A stretch of 64,000 bases of DNA. Source: Siderastrea siderea. Lineage: Eukaryota; Cnidaria; Anthozoa; Scleractinia; Rhizangiidae. The notes under the pieces are model-generated. The model was given only the letters and a program-made list of their open reading frames with translations, searched no databases and was not told where the DNA came from. The stretch is from contig OZ034974.1 in assembly GCA_964030785.1 (NCBI GenBank), forward strand, positions 49,176,355-49,240,354. The letters are read 5' to 3'. Both the position numbers and the translations under genes were made by a program. This document shows positions 52,001-64,000 of this stretch, in pieces (positions within the stretch are counted from its first letter, which is position 1; each line of letters opens with the position of its first letter).

Positions 52001-55000
52001 AAAAAGAAAAATTTCTGAAATAAATACACTTTAAAAAATGTGCATTTTTAGCTTGATACACCCCCTAGAAAGTGACTGTCTGGTTGAGGCTGCTTATTTA
52101 CAAACAATATATGGCAGCTTAATTTTATAACTTTTGAAAACCATTATAGCACTAATTGGATAATAATCTGCGTTGTCGATTATTATGCATTCTAGTTTTT
52201 ATAAATATTGGTCTAAGAGTTCAATTTGTTTGTGCGACTTCCCTCTGAGAATCTTCTTTCTATTTGCTCCTTGTTTAGACTACGGCATTGTTCTCAAAGG
52301 AAAGGACAGATAACTTTTGGAAAAAATAAATATTGCCCTAAGGATAATACTTTTAATTACTGTGTCTGCAGTTCTCTTTTTTTTGGTTTAATCATGCTAG
52401 CTGCTGTTAATTTAACATAACAAACTTCTTCCTGCCAGGTTATTACAATTCATAAAATTTTGTTTCTGGTCAGTTAGAATTTAACCCGTAGTAGTAGATT
52501 GTCCAAATCTTTAATTTGAACTTTTTTTTCTTTATTATTGAAATTAACTTTTACATTTCAAGATTCATAAAAAACAAAATGAATCTGTCAATGATTTGAT
52601 ACTACTTTCAAGTGGTACCACTGTCCAGACTTATTGCACATAGTTGTTGTTCCAGAAAATATCCATACTACCCCCCACAGAAGGTTTTTTTTGGTTGGAA
52701 CCCCTCCCCACCCCTCTGGAAATTCCAGTTTAGGCTCATACAGTACACTCCTTTAAAAATTTTGGCCTTTAAAACCCTTCTCCCCCTCGGAATTTCCAAT
52801 GACCCTCTGTGATGGGGTATGGATATTTTCTGGAACCGCACAGACCGGTTGAGTGTGATTTGCAGGACACATTTAATTTGGAACTACAATTGCGTTCATT
52901 AAACTTGGGACACTTTCTCAGAACTAATAACACTTGTAGGCATGGGCTTCCCCTCTCCCCAGACAATGTTGATCTCAAGCTTCATTTGCAACCTGAAACA
53001 TACATGTACCCATTGCCACCAACATTGGCTGGAGATTGGAAGGGAGGATGGAATGAGTTTCACTGTTGACATTAGACAGGGAAAGGGAAGGGGGAGGGGG
53101 GTGCAACGAGTGTAGAATAATTAGGCAAACACACTTATTTGGAGTGTTACTATGTTGCAATTTTGAATTTTTAGCCTGACTTTGTAAGGTGTCCCATGTC
53201 TTCGCTGGGATCAAAGCTCTGTTGTGGGACCCTCAGCAAGCTTTGTCTTTGATTAGGTTAAGAATTGTTTTAAACAATAAGAGCTACAATGGTGGAAGTT
53301 TTGCAAATAACTAAAATAGACAAGTCATTCATCACATTTAATGTGCAGTTTAATTCCATAGAAATTTGTTCAAATGTGCCTTGTTTACAATTTAAAATGA
53401 AGCCCCAAATAGCTACTTTGTTTTCTGCAAAATGAGCAAAACTCACGCAAGCCTATCACAGGAAGCCATTTTCTTTTTGGTAAGAGGTGAACAACAACAG
53501 ATATTTTGAGTAGCCCATCAGAGTGTGTTTAAAGCACTGTTTACTTGTGTGCTTTACAGTTATGTACTAACGTAGATCTATTAGTTCTATTTGTTTTATT
53601 CTTAGGTTTACTTTTCTTACAGAAACCTATATTGTATTAAATAAATTTTCAATAATGATACATGTACAGTAAGTAATAACTAAAGTGTTTAATAGGTGTT
53701 TCCTTGAATACTACAGCTCTTTTTGGGAATGTTTTAAACATTATTTCCCCTAAAACTTATAATGTACCTCAAATTGCATGCCTTAAATAATTGCCCCCTT
53801 CTAAATCGTACATGTATTGCTCTGATTATTTGAGGAATTTCTGTAACAGTAATTTAATTAATATATGATTTTTACATTGCTTTGATGGCTGATTGGTAAC
53901 ATTTGTCATATTGAAATTGCTTAGTTAATTCTACTTGAGATTTATAACTATTGATAAACTAACTAAATAATGTATTATCTGTATGTCAACAACAGCTTTA
54001 AATAACATAAGTTAATTAAACATAGCAACATAGCATTTACACATAATCTATATGTATGTACAGTCATACAATACTTTTATCAGGGGCACCCAACAAGAAA
54101 ATTTTAGCATAATACTTGAAATATCATTTTCTACTTTCTAAGACTGTTTCAGAGCTTTTTAAAGGCATGTTTGTGTAAGCTAATACAGATTGATCTGTTT
54201 GGCATTTTCAACTGAAAATGTAGGCCGCAGAAAATTTTGGAAACAGAATCCTATCCGCCGAATTTCCGAGCTGCTGATGTGTCTCCGGAAATGCTAGCTG
54301 ACCTTATTTTGCACTCTAAACGACGTATTTGTCCCTCCGAAAACAAAAGGAAAGTTCTAATAAGCCCTCTTGTTATGAAAGTCCAAGGGGATTTTTCGCC
54401 AAAGAAATCTCTACCTTTCAGCGCAATTAAATCCGAAAAGTCAGGCCTTCCAAACAGATATTTCCCAAAACGAACCCTTGGGTGCCCCTGTTGTATCCCC
54501 AATGTCACCCGTAATATCTCTCCAACACGAATTAGCTCATGACAAAACTAAATGTTGCTAATAATGCTCACAGAAGCAACTTATAAATTCTCACTTTTCT
54601 GCCAGGCTAATGCTCAAAGTATAAAAATGAAAACAGTGACAGATAATATGTACTGTCCAATAAGGCACACCGCAACTTAAAAGGTTCAAATTTCAGAAAG
54701 CACTTTTTAAATTTGAAAGTTCGTTGAGATTTGACTGGTTTCTTTGTTTCATCCTGAAACAGAGAAGTGGATGTAGTATTGAGCAAAAAACAATATTTTG
54801 TGGTTGATGATCATAAAAGCCAACTAACATGCTTTTCTCATTAAAAAGAAAAAAAAACAGGACCTAAGAAGTGCTTTTTGGAACTGTATCCTTATGTTCT
54901 TTTTGATAAGCAACTCCACCGGACTTAGCGTCAAAGTTATGTGTAAAAATGTGCATGACAAATACTTTATTGTCAGAAATAAACTTTCAGTGTATACATG

Positions 55001-58000
55001 TATGTGTAAAACAATTCCTTTCCCTTGTTCCTGCATGCTAAATCTTTGTGTTGTGTGCTTGTTGTCTTGCAGCCTAAGGTATCCGGACTATCAGACATCA
55101 TTGTTAGTATTAGCCTGTCTGTATTGTCTTGTCCTGTTTTGCTTGTCTTGTCAGTCAGTCTTTTTGAGGCTTTTTTAAAAATAAATAAGTGTGTATTAAC
55201 TTGTTAAACTTTCTTGCAGCAAGGACAGGGTCTCTCTCTCTTCTCCAACTTGATTCAAGACTTCAAAACTCTTGCTCTTGGTCCTGAGGTCTGTATCTGT
55301 CTTTTATCTTCACATTTTCTTGCCTTTTCTTCAACTTTTTCAGTGGTTTCATTAGATCTTGTCCATTTTCGGGTGCTCCCAAATCTGCTCAAGCTCAGGG
55401 AACTGCTTTTAAAAGTAACTTCATCTAGATTGCTAGTCTTTTACGTAATCTTGCTATTGCACAGCCAGCTTTGTTCTGTGTTAATTCAATCATTTCTCCA
55501 GTGACTGTAGTCAAACCTTTTAGATGTTGTTCCTGACTTTTGTCAACTTAAATCTTTGGTTTGGAACTTTGTCATTTTATCATTCATTTGTGGTCTTTCA
55601 TCATAATATCCATAAGCCTTTTTCAAATTTTTAAGTGTATTATAAAATAAAATATGAAAAAATATATAATTATTATTTAAAAGCTTTATAAGGCCCTTTA
55701 ATAAAAAACGTTCTTTTAGTTGGCACATAAATGTTACTACAATTCCAAAATAACAAGCAACTTCCATGTTCATGCTTATTACTAGTGCGGTGGCATCTTC
55801 TGTAATTTGGTCACTTGTTGCCTCAAGTATCTTGACGTCTTTTTAGTCTGCAAAAGCTTTCATCTGTCTAAAGTGCATGTTTTGCTGTCTTTTGTACAAT
55901 CCATGTAACTTGAAAAACATCTTGCAATACTACTCACTAAATATAACTATCTTCTAAGATATCCTTGTGCAGTAAAAGGTTTAATCTGATAAAGCTCTAA
56001 AGCAGAAACTTGTAACAGCAAGTTTTTGTTGCAAATAGTTTTAACACCTGGTTGCTAGACTGCATTAAAAGAAATTTGAAATTAAAAAATAATTAAAATT
56101 TAAAATATTGTTCATTCGACATGTACTGCACATGTAAAACTAAAAATTGTGTTGGCCGTGGTTTAAAATCATAAACAGTAATTTAAGTTATAAAGTGGCT
56201 TAAAATTAAGCAGATCAATAGCGTGTAGAAATAGGATGTAGAAATACTGCAATATGTAGTTTAGAAAATTAATGTAAAAGAAAAACAATGAACTGAATTT
56301 TAAACGAGAACCAGCTGAAGATGAAATTTATTAAATGTTATTTAGTCTGTAAATATAGTCATACAAAATGGCAATCATTTCTAGCCGGAAGCACCCCCAC
56401 TGGCGGACTAAACTGTGAAATTTGTTTCAAGCAAGTCATTGTGGGTGTTGTCCCTGGGATCCGTTAATTGCATGTCGTGCCTCATGTGTTAACTTTGTGA
56501 AGATCTTAATTTTGTAGCAGAGAGTCATTAGCATGTCAATGTAAACACTGTTAATTTGCATGTATATGAGACTGTTTCTCACAGCTGACATGCTGTTATT
56601 GAGACTACATGTGAATAATGTTTCTATGAATCCACAGGAGCAGTGAAACAAAATTAGATTTGACTGGCCCATGTGACTTGTTTTTTTTCTTAGTTGTCTC
56701 ACTTGCTTTGCAATATGTATCATCGGGTTTCTAACTGACATTTCCAATCATAAATTATTCAGTACTGCAGTCAGTGATAAATTATTGATCAGAATTTTAC
56801 AACTGTCCTTCGACAATATTTTAATATGAATTGAGAAACCTGACTTGACTGCAAAACAACAATTATTGAATTTTCATTACCCCTTTTGACTGTGAGTCAG
56901 CTCTTTTTCCATCCAACTTGGCTTTTTCATAATTTTGCACTTAGCAGTGAATTATTGAATTTGCTTTGTCTAGCAGAGTCTTAATTGGTTTTCCATGGCC
57001 GTTATCTAAGTAAAATTCATTGTCTGACCTCACCCAGGAATATCAATGAGTGCCACTAAATCTTGAAGGAAACCTAATGAAATGCTAGGCAGTTACCCTG
57101 TGAGCAACTCGCATCCCATCCAGGGAGAGTAGAAAATTAATATTCCTAGATACTTTATGTTGGGTGTGCTGTGATGGACTAGCATCTCATCTAGGGCGAG
57201 TAGTAATACTCCTAGTTACTTCATGTTTGGGTACCCTGTGATGGACTAGCATCCCATCCAGGGAGAATTGTAATACTCCTAGTTACTTTATGTTCTGGGT
57301 ACCCCGTGGTCAACTAGTGTCCCATTCAGGAAGAGTTAGTAAATTGCTCCCACAGGAATGTTACCACTTCATGCAACAGAAGTTGGGGTGGTTGGGGCGG
57401 GGGTGCTTTTCTTAAAAAAAAAAAAAGCCTGAGCTGTTAATTAAAAGTTGTGTCACAGGGTGTCTTTAGAATGCCTAGTTTTAGTTTCAGGTGTATATAT
57501 GCTTCCTGGGGGATTCCCATTTATGAGTAATAAAGAAGTGTGAAATATGGCTATAACTGATTCTTATACCCCACCCCACCCCGGAAACACTAAGCGTTGC
57601 ATAGGCTTGTCGAAAAATTATATTCTCTTAAAGGGCTTAAACCTATTTTCACTTTCGTAGTGCATGTGGATCTGAGATAGAAAGGAATAGCACTTTCAAT
57701 TCCTGTAAGATTAAGATGCAGATTAAACCTTAATGTCTTTCGAAACAAATCGAGAACCAACTCAATTCCGTGACTGAGAAATCCATTCAGTTTCTGCAGT
57801 TACAAGGTCTCGCATGTGATTGGTCAAAACACACATTCCAGGAGTATTTTCAGTGTTCATGGTTTTCCTAGTTTCAGTGTGAATGGTTAGACCAAACCTT
57901 ACTCCCAAATATGCAACTTTATGTAGTCCTGATATCTTAACAATACCCATTAAGTCTTTGTTTCAAATTCAGAACAACCAAGAACAATCATTACCTCCCC

Positions 58001-58135
58001 CCCCCACTCCAACCAAAACTGCCTGAAATGAAGTCTTAAAATTCTTTCCTGAAAGGGGGTTTACATGTGATTGTCAGTTTACTGGCACAGAGATCCTGTG
58101 TACTATAAAATAAAATCAGAAATTTATTGGAAATG

Positions 58136-58186
<51 letters not shown>

Positions 58187-61100
58187 AATACTTTATTTAT
58201 ACTCGAAACCTGGAGCTTGCTAGGTCCCTAGCTTAACTAGCGAATGTGTCGAGTTTTGGGGAAAAAAAATACAAAATTAGCTAAAATTTGCATAGCCCTA
58301 AAAAGATGTAGCAAGCTGGATTTACCATGCTTGGATGGTTCAGATATGGAAACAAGCAACAAACTCAGTTAGCTGTGCTTGTCACCATTATCTGGATTAT
58401 CACGGTAGCAAAATCATCCCAAGGAGGAATGGCTGTGCGATGCTGATGGTTTTCAAAATATGATTATTTTATTTAATACATCTGATAGTCTTTTTCCATG
58501 CATTGAGTGATTTCTTAACTTCCTAACACTAAATACACCCCATGATCTAAATACCATCCTAATATCATAACATAGTAAGCTCATCTACCCAAGGGGAGAG
58601 GAAAGAGAGAGGTTATTGTAGGAATAAAACTAAATATAAATTTCAAATGTGTAGCTGGGCTAACTAACGTTATGTTTTGTTCCTTGACTGGCTGCTCTCC
58701 TCAAAAGTTACTAGTGTTTTTGATCGTTAATTTTTGATTGGCAATTTTCAAGTTTGAGCATTAATTTTTGGTGCCATTAAAGATAAAAGAAAGGAGGTCA
58801 GGAGAGTTATAATTTATTAAATATTGTTCAAGAATTCAGTGATTGTTATCGGGGTATTGTAAACAGCAAAAGCTGAAAATCTTTTATGGAATACAAAGAT
58901 GGAAACACCATGACAGTTTAGCAATTGCAATGGTTCTAAGTTTTCAATCTCTAAATGATCCTAAAATTCTAGCTATCTGTAATTACTAAGATCCTGGACT
59001 AACACTATCGAGCAGTACTTTTCCAGTAGCTAGTGCTGTTTATTAGGCTCGACAAGGGTTTTTGAAAACTTTTTTTCAAAATCCTTCAGTGTGACCATTC
59101 AAATGAAAGCTAGCAAGCATTACTTTTCAGTGGTGCTGTTAGTTTTCTAATTTTTGCCAGTGGAATTTTTGGAAAATTTGTGAACTTACTGTATAGTTTT
59201 TTGTACTTCAACGTAAAGCACTGTCTGAGTATGCACCCCAGGCCAAGGTACACCTGCATCTCAAACTGCACTCAGGGGTGCCAGAACACTCTGTGGAGTT
59301 TCATTTTCACCTAAGGCTTTGATGTAATTACTCTTTCCGTTGGCTTTTCATCTACATTTTACAACTTTGAATTAAAAATGATCGCTGAGCAGGGACCAAA
59401 CCATACAGGTGAAGGATTGCGGTAAGCAAAAAATTAAACTAAAGTATTTTCAGACTTACAAGCCTGGAAAAAATTCACCAGTACATGTATTTATTTTGGT
59501 TTTCATTTTGCAGTTCACATTTCGCTTTCACCTGCCATTCCTGACATTTTAGCTCGCTTTTTGGCTATTGGCTAGCTGTTACATTCGGTCTGTACATTCC
59601 TTAGAGCACACTTCAAATTTTTTTCCAATTTACTGTGCCACTCAGTTTAAACATTGAGATTAACTGTATGACTAGCATATGAGAATCACGGCTACTGAAT
59701 TCTTATTAATCTTGTCACAACAGGCAAGTTTTACTCGTGAAGTCTTGCTGTGCTATGTACGCAAATATAGCAGTTCAGTTTCAGTCTTTGTGCTACCTAC
59801 TGTAAGATAGGTAAGACTTACAAGCCTGGAAAAAATTCACCAGTACATGTATTTATTTTGTTTTTCATTTTGCAGTTCACATTTTGCTTTCACCTGTCAT
59901 TCCTGACATTTTAGCTTGCTTTTTGGCTATTGGTTAGCTGTTAAATTTGATCTGTACATTCCTTAGAGCACACTTTTTTAATTTCACATTTTTTCTAATT
60001 TACTGTGCCACTCAGTTTAGACATTGAGATTAACTATCTGACTAGCATATGAGAATCATGGCTACTGAATTCTTATTAATCTTGTCACAACAGGCAAGTT
60101 TTACTCGTCAGGTCTTGCTGTGCTACATGTATGTATGCAAATATAGCAGTTCAGTTTCAGTCTTTGTGCTATCTACTGTAAGATAGGTATGACCATCATT
60201 TGATATGTCAGATAGAAAATTAATTATGGAATTGTGACAAATTGCTAAACTTGAGATGTGATGGTTGAACCTTAGCAGAAGTCTCTTTATAAGTAATTCC
60301 TATTGGGAACTTAACCTTGTCAGGAAATGAAACCACACATTAAAAAAAGAGAACTTTCTGGTTTTTAACCCATGGCAGATATGTATAATTCATTGTCAAA
60401 ATAATAGTAAAACCGTTAATTCTAGGTCTTGCTTCTTTAAAACCAATTTGTGCAAATCTGGTATAAAATGTCAATCTAGATTTCCACTTCTCTTGTTTAA
60501 AACCATTTTTTTGAAGGTGCCACTGTGACACTTTATAGCTTTGGGTTGTGAGTTTCTAGTGAAAAAACTGCATTTAAAAATATTCACCGCTTCTGTTAAA
60601 TTTAAACCAAAAAAAAATCTTGTAGATTTTTTATTTAATTCCCCTTGGACTGAGTAACAATTAACTGGCACAGTGTGTCAGTCGCTTGATATGTCGCTGA
60701 ATGTGTATTCTAAATCTAGTTCATTACTAAATTAGTAACATTGTTCTTGAAGTGAGTTTAAAAGAATAGTGCCCTTGAAATAAGCTGCTACAAGGAATTA
60801 AGTTAATAAATAACCGATTTTAAAATAAACATAAATATTAAGTGAAAAGATTTCTTTACTTAAATGAATGAATACAGAAACAGGTAAACAGGATTGTATC
60901 ATGAAATGTTAAGTACAAATAACTAGTTAAATTTATTTAGGAAATATCAAACTAAATGTTCAATCCTTCATATTTTTTTTGGTAAATGAATAGATTAATT
61001 AAATAAACAAACAAATGAACAATAATTATTAGGACACTTGAAGCATGTAATAAAAACTAGTAAACTTGTAATTTAATTTAAATTTGTAAACTTGTAAATC

Positions 61101-64000
61101 TAGTAAACTTATAATGTAATTTACTTATAAATAAGTAAATTAAAATATGTCTGTAAATAAATAAATAAATAAGTAAATAAATAAATAAACAAAAAAAAAC
61201 TAACTTCAAGCAAAATCTTAATCTGAAAATGTCAGTAAAGCACATCTTGTGATAACAAGTGACTGTTTAATTTTTCCTTACACATTTTCTTCTAGTAATT
61301 TGTAAAAGGAAATTGTGATTAAGAATATGGAACCAGAAATAGTCCTTAACTAAAGATTTTGCTACCTGGGCTCGATTCCACATTTATTGTAAAAATTGTA
61401 AATTGATGATTATAGTGGTCAGCGTGCTTAGCTATCCTCGGTACTGCCTTACGACAGATCAGCTATTTCACAGGCGTGCCACTCAAACAACTGAAACAAA
61501 TATTGCAAATGAAACATAACATGTTTTAAGAATCCCAACTGGCGGGGGGCAAACCAGTTGGCTATTTACAAGTGCAGCCAAAGGATTTATAACGCAGGAC
61601 TGCCATGAAATAAATCCATGAAGTGCTCAGAGTGGGATTCGAACCTGGGACCTACGGACTCGAAGTCTAACACCCTAACCACTTGGCCATGCTGCAAATT
61701 AAGGATAATTATTGCAAAAATTTCAAATTTTGGGGGGGTTAATTATGTTAATGCAACCTGGCATGCTTTTGGTAATTACTATAGGTTGTGCATAAAGTTG
61801 TTAAGTACAGGTTATTTATCTTAGGTTTTAATTAGTGCATATGGCTTAAAATATTTTTCTTTCATTTCCAAGACTAGGAAAGAGACAAGTAGTATTATTC
61901 AAGATAGCACAGTTTTTAGCATATTGTATAAAATTAATTATAAAGCAATAATGTTATTCTTCTCCTCAGTCTTGTTGTACTTAAGCCCATATATGGCCAA
62001 TTATAGTCTGCTTGCATCACCCTTGGCTGTGAGCTCATGTGTCAGTTGTTTTCCTACAGTACCTGTATTTGTCCTGTGTTAGTCCTGGGTGTATATTTCT
62101 TTTTATTTGGGGGAGGGGAGGGCTGAGGGTTCAGGATCTTTAGATACCTTCAGGGAAAAAAGAAAATGTCAAGTTGGTCCTGTGACAGCTGGACCTCCTA
62201 GGGCCCATGACTCCAGTTTTATGTTATTTTTGATTTACTTCTAATGATCCCTTAAATAAAGTGGTGTTACATGTACATTAATGTTATATCAAGACTACTC
62301 TTTTGACAGAAGTATTATTAAGAGCTAACTTAGCTTGGGGTATAACTGTTAAGTATTTCACAGCCTTTTGAGAGGGCCAAATGTAAGTAAAGCTTATTGC
62401 TTGCTGGCAGTGGTCAGTCTCTGAGGTCAATTCATTTTGACACAATAATCAACTCCTTTTATGTTACGGATTAAGTTAATTCCAAATTAGATTTCAATTT
62501 GTGAGGGAACAATTTCAAGGATAAATAAAGTATATAATAAATGGGAATCCAGAGTACTGACCTGGTTTATTAATCATTGGTTGTGAGAGTCTGCAGTTTT
62601 CTTTGTCACTGCATTTGAATGGTGGCATAACAAGAGAAACATACATTGAGATGCGATTAGACAAGTGGTTATTAACATGCTGTAATTGATGGTCAAAAGT
62701 CTGTAGGCATGATGCCGGCTCTCTCCACCCAGGTGAATAAATGGTTGCCTGCATTAGCCCCTAACCCAGTTCATCCAACTCCCATGTATTGATCCAATGG
62801 CATTTTCACAAGTAGGGTTATTTTTAGATGATCCTTTCCTGCAACTGAAGCTCCAGACTCTCGTCAGTTATCCATAGTGGGTATGGAAAGCTTTGGGTAA
62901 TCTTTGGTTATCTTTGGAGGCATCTGTGTCATCTTCGGAAATCTTTTTTAAAACTTCTAGTCACTTTGGAAATCGTCGTAAGACTTTTGGTCATCTAAAA
63001 ATAACCCAACTAGCGAAAACGACTTTTCACAAACGCATTATAGAAGTTATTTTTAGATGATCCTTTCCTGCAACTGAAGCTCCAGACTCTCGTCAGTTAT
63101 CCATAGTGGGTATGGAAAGCTTTGGGTAATCTTTGGTTATCTTTGGAGGCCTCTGTGTCATCTTCGGAAATCTTTTTTAAAACTTCTGGTCACTTTGGAA
63201 ATCGTCGTAAGACTTTCGGTCATCTAAAAATAACCCAACTAGCGAAAACGACTTTTCACAAACGCATTGTAGAAGTTTCACCCTCCAGGTTATGGGCTCC
63301 TGGTACTGGTGAGCTATGAGAAACTTAACAAAGTGCTGGGGTATCACAGGAATGGATTAGCATGCCATTAAGGGTGATCAAGGAATTTGCTTTGTGCTAC
63401 AGAAATTGGCTTTCTAGACTACAGGAATGTAGCAGACATCATCTTCCATTAACTTCAAGGCAACTTACATTTATTTGTTATTTTTCAGGTTTCCTGGGTG
63501 TGTGTTGTATGCCAGAAGAAGCAGGAAATGCTCACAAAAACTGGGAACTGGTTTGGTGCAATAACTGCACCTAGTGAAGAACCCAAAACAAATGACTCAG
63601 ACTCTCTAGGAAGTGACTTTAGGGCAATCCCAACTGAGGAGGACAAAAGGGCAATGAGGCGGCAAGGACTTCAAAGATCAGATTCCGCTAGGGGTAGCGG
63701 AAGAAGGGGGAAGGCGAGAGATGGTGATCGAAATCGTTTTCGTAGACCTTCAGTATCAGATGAGGAGATGGATGAATCACCGCCTGGGAGTCCAGCATAT
63801 TTGAGCGATGATGAGTTGTACAGACCTGACGAAAATAAAGTTCGACGAAAAGTTGTAAAATTTAAAGGACATGATGAGTTAGACCATGCTCCCCAGAATC
63901 GTCAACCAGGCACAGTGCAAAATCGATCAGGTCCATTGAACCAGGGACCAGGTAGAGGACTTGCAGTGCCTGGTCAAGGTGTAGGAACAAGACCAGGACA
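49086..64000 (+). CDS. RIMS: RIM (Rab3-interacting molecule) presynaptic scaffold, 5' part; cut by the window edge
   Basis: Exons seen: 49086-49231, 49448-49649, 63489-64000 (open at the edge); all in phase. RIM tethers and primes synaptic vesicles by binding Rab3-GTP and Munc13. Exon 1 encodes LSNLTEEEKQIIQSVLERQK, the Rab3-binding helix. Exon 2 carries CEICHKTKF, CKYC and CARC; exon 3 begins with WVCVVCQKKQ, completing four Cys-x2-Cys pairs of the FYVE-like zinc finger. Then TKTGNWFGA matches the SGAWFF-type second Rab3 contact. The rest of exon 3 is Arg/Ser-rich with RRPSVSDEEMDESPPGSP, a likely PKA and CK2 substrate stretch. PDZ and C2 domains would lie beyond the window. Start: ATG 49086 is the first after an in-frame TGA at 49068-49070; ATG 49095 is an alternative. 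Confidence 0.93.
54081..54490. mobile_element. Non-autonomous DNA transposon with perfect 13-bp TIRs
   Basis: Begins CAGGGGCACCCAA and ends TTGGGTGCCCCTG, perfect inverted termini. Its left part is similar to 34805-34905. Both strands hold long open frames but no transposase motif. No clear target duplication is visible, so the superfamily is unassigned. Confidence 0.8.
55220..55288 (+). CDS. RIMS: Possible 69-nt cassette exon in the RIM zinc finger region
   Basis: TTTCTTGCAG precedes and GAG|GTCTGT follows; 23 codons, open, phase 0 at both ends, so it would insert in frame between exons 2 and 3. The peptide (QGQGLSLFSNLIQDF, then KTLALGPE) would sit between the third and fourth Cys pairs of the zinc finger. 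No similarity to known RIM inserts is recognised. It may be chance. Confidence 0.25.
57080..57372. repeat. Satellite block, diverged 68-bp family
   Basis: Four units with GGACTAGCATC(C/T)CATC(C/T), AGTAATACTCCTAGTTACTT and TATGTT/CATGTTTGGG. Confidence 0.92.
58137..58186. repeat. (ATC)n microsatellite
   Basis: Trinucleotide run in RIM intron 2. Confidence 0.97.
59005..59140 (+). repeat. 106-bp family, single forward-oriented fragment
   Basis: TCGAGCAGTACTTTTCCAGTAG, GTGCTGTTTATTAGGCTCGA and 'GTGACCATTCAAATGAAAGC' match the arrays in the cyclase gene. Confidence 0.85.
59452..60190. repeat. Tandem duplication, unit 362 bp
   Basis: Copy 1 begins AGACTTACAAGCCTGG at 59452 and copy 2 begins the same way at 59814. 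Both contain 'TTCACCAGTACATGTATTTA', GAGATTAACT and CTACTGTAAGATAGGTA. Confidence 0.95.
61140..61195. repeat. (AAAT)n/(TAAA)n low-complexity run
   Basis: Tetranucleotide AT-rich repeat in RIM intron 2, following a series of GTAAACTTGTAA-like words. Confidence 0.85.
61490..61695 (-). mobile_element. tRNA-like SINE, family B, reverse orientation
   Basis: On the minus strand, GCATGGCCAAGTGGTTAGGG (A box), then GGTTCGAATCCCACT (B box); the body carries TGTAAATAGCCAACTGG. Same family as 8930-9166. Not a functional tRNA: the acceptor arms do not pair. Confidence 0.82.
62815..63275. repeat. 229-bp tandem duplication that includes a TIR element
   Basis: Copy 1 is 62818-63046 and copy 2 is 63047-63275; they differ at only a few bases. 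Within copy 1, GGGTTATTTTTAGATGATC (62815) and GGTCATCTAAAAATAACCC (ends 63007) are inverted termini of a 193-bp element. Copy 2 keeps both termini except the first bases. It ends about 210 bases before RIM exon 3. Confidence 0.93.

Larger units (their letters stand above)
49650..63488. other. RIM intron 2 (13.8 kb)
   Basis: AT-rich. Contains a 410-bp TIR element (54081-54490), a possible cassette exon (55220-55288), a satellite block (57080-57370), a CAT microsatellite, one 106-bp-family fragment (59005-59140), a 362-bp tandem duplication, a tRNA-like SINE and a 229-bp tandem duplication beside exon 3. Long parts (about 49700-52600, 55800-57000 and 60200-61400) show nothing I can name. Confidence 0.7.

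Noticed and set aside
54237..54542. 101-residue open frame (METESYPPNF...) and its antisense
   Set aside because: It lies almost wholly inside the 410-bp TIR element and has no transposase or host domain.

Overview
The window is animal nuclear DNA: AT-rich, with short exons bounded by GT/AG introns, long repeat-filled introns and many microsatellites. The genes, several repeat families I recognise from coral and anemone genomes, and Penelope-like retroelement remnants point to an anthozoan cnidarian, most likely a stony coral. That assignment is inference; no species marker is present.

Three genes lie on the + strand. (1) 4820-15745: a Schlafen-like (AlbA_2) gene of 10-11 exons, about 378 codons as assembled here. 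It has an acidic low-complexity N-terminus, an AlbA_2 core related to SLFNL1, a coiled coil, and a C-terminal CVIS tetrapeptide that fits a farnesylation (CaaX) signal. (2) 21442-43420: a complete 23-exon, 12-transmembrane adenylyl cyclase of 1156 residues. It is closest to ADCY3 in my recollection of the family, and all catalytic and metal-binding residues I can place are kept. (3) 49086-64000, running off the right edge: the first three coding exons of a RIM (Rab3-interacting molecule) presynaptic scaffold, carrying the N-terminal helix and the eight-cysteine FYVE-type zinc finger. Every exon junction in these models was checked for reading phase.

The remaining sequence is introns and intergenic DNA dense in repeats. 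About 1-4.7 kb holds a foldback element, a SINE and a tandem duplication. 15.7-21.4 kb holds a degenerate tandem repeat and a satellite block. The 8.2-kb ADCY3 intron 1 holds a 106-bp tandem family in both orientations plus foldback MITEs. 43.4-49.1 kb holds a 160-bp ATCA array and a 1.1-kb foldback element. The 13.8-kb RIM intron holds a TIR element, duplications and a possible cassette exon in the zinc finger.

The three genes form no operon-like unit. A loose shared theme is cAMP signalling and secretion: ADCY3 makes cAMP, and RIM is a vesicle-priming scaffold that is a PKA target in other animals. The most unusual items are the prenylation-type tail on a Schlafen-like protein, the MITE at the boundary of its core exon, two PKA-type sites and one active-site-adjacent substitution in the cyclase, and the mirrored 106-bp repeat family.
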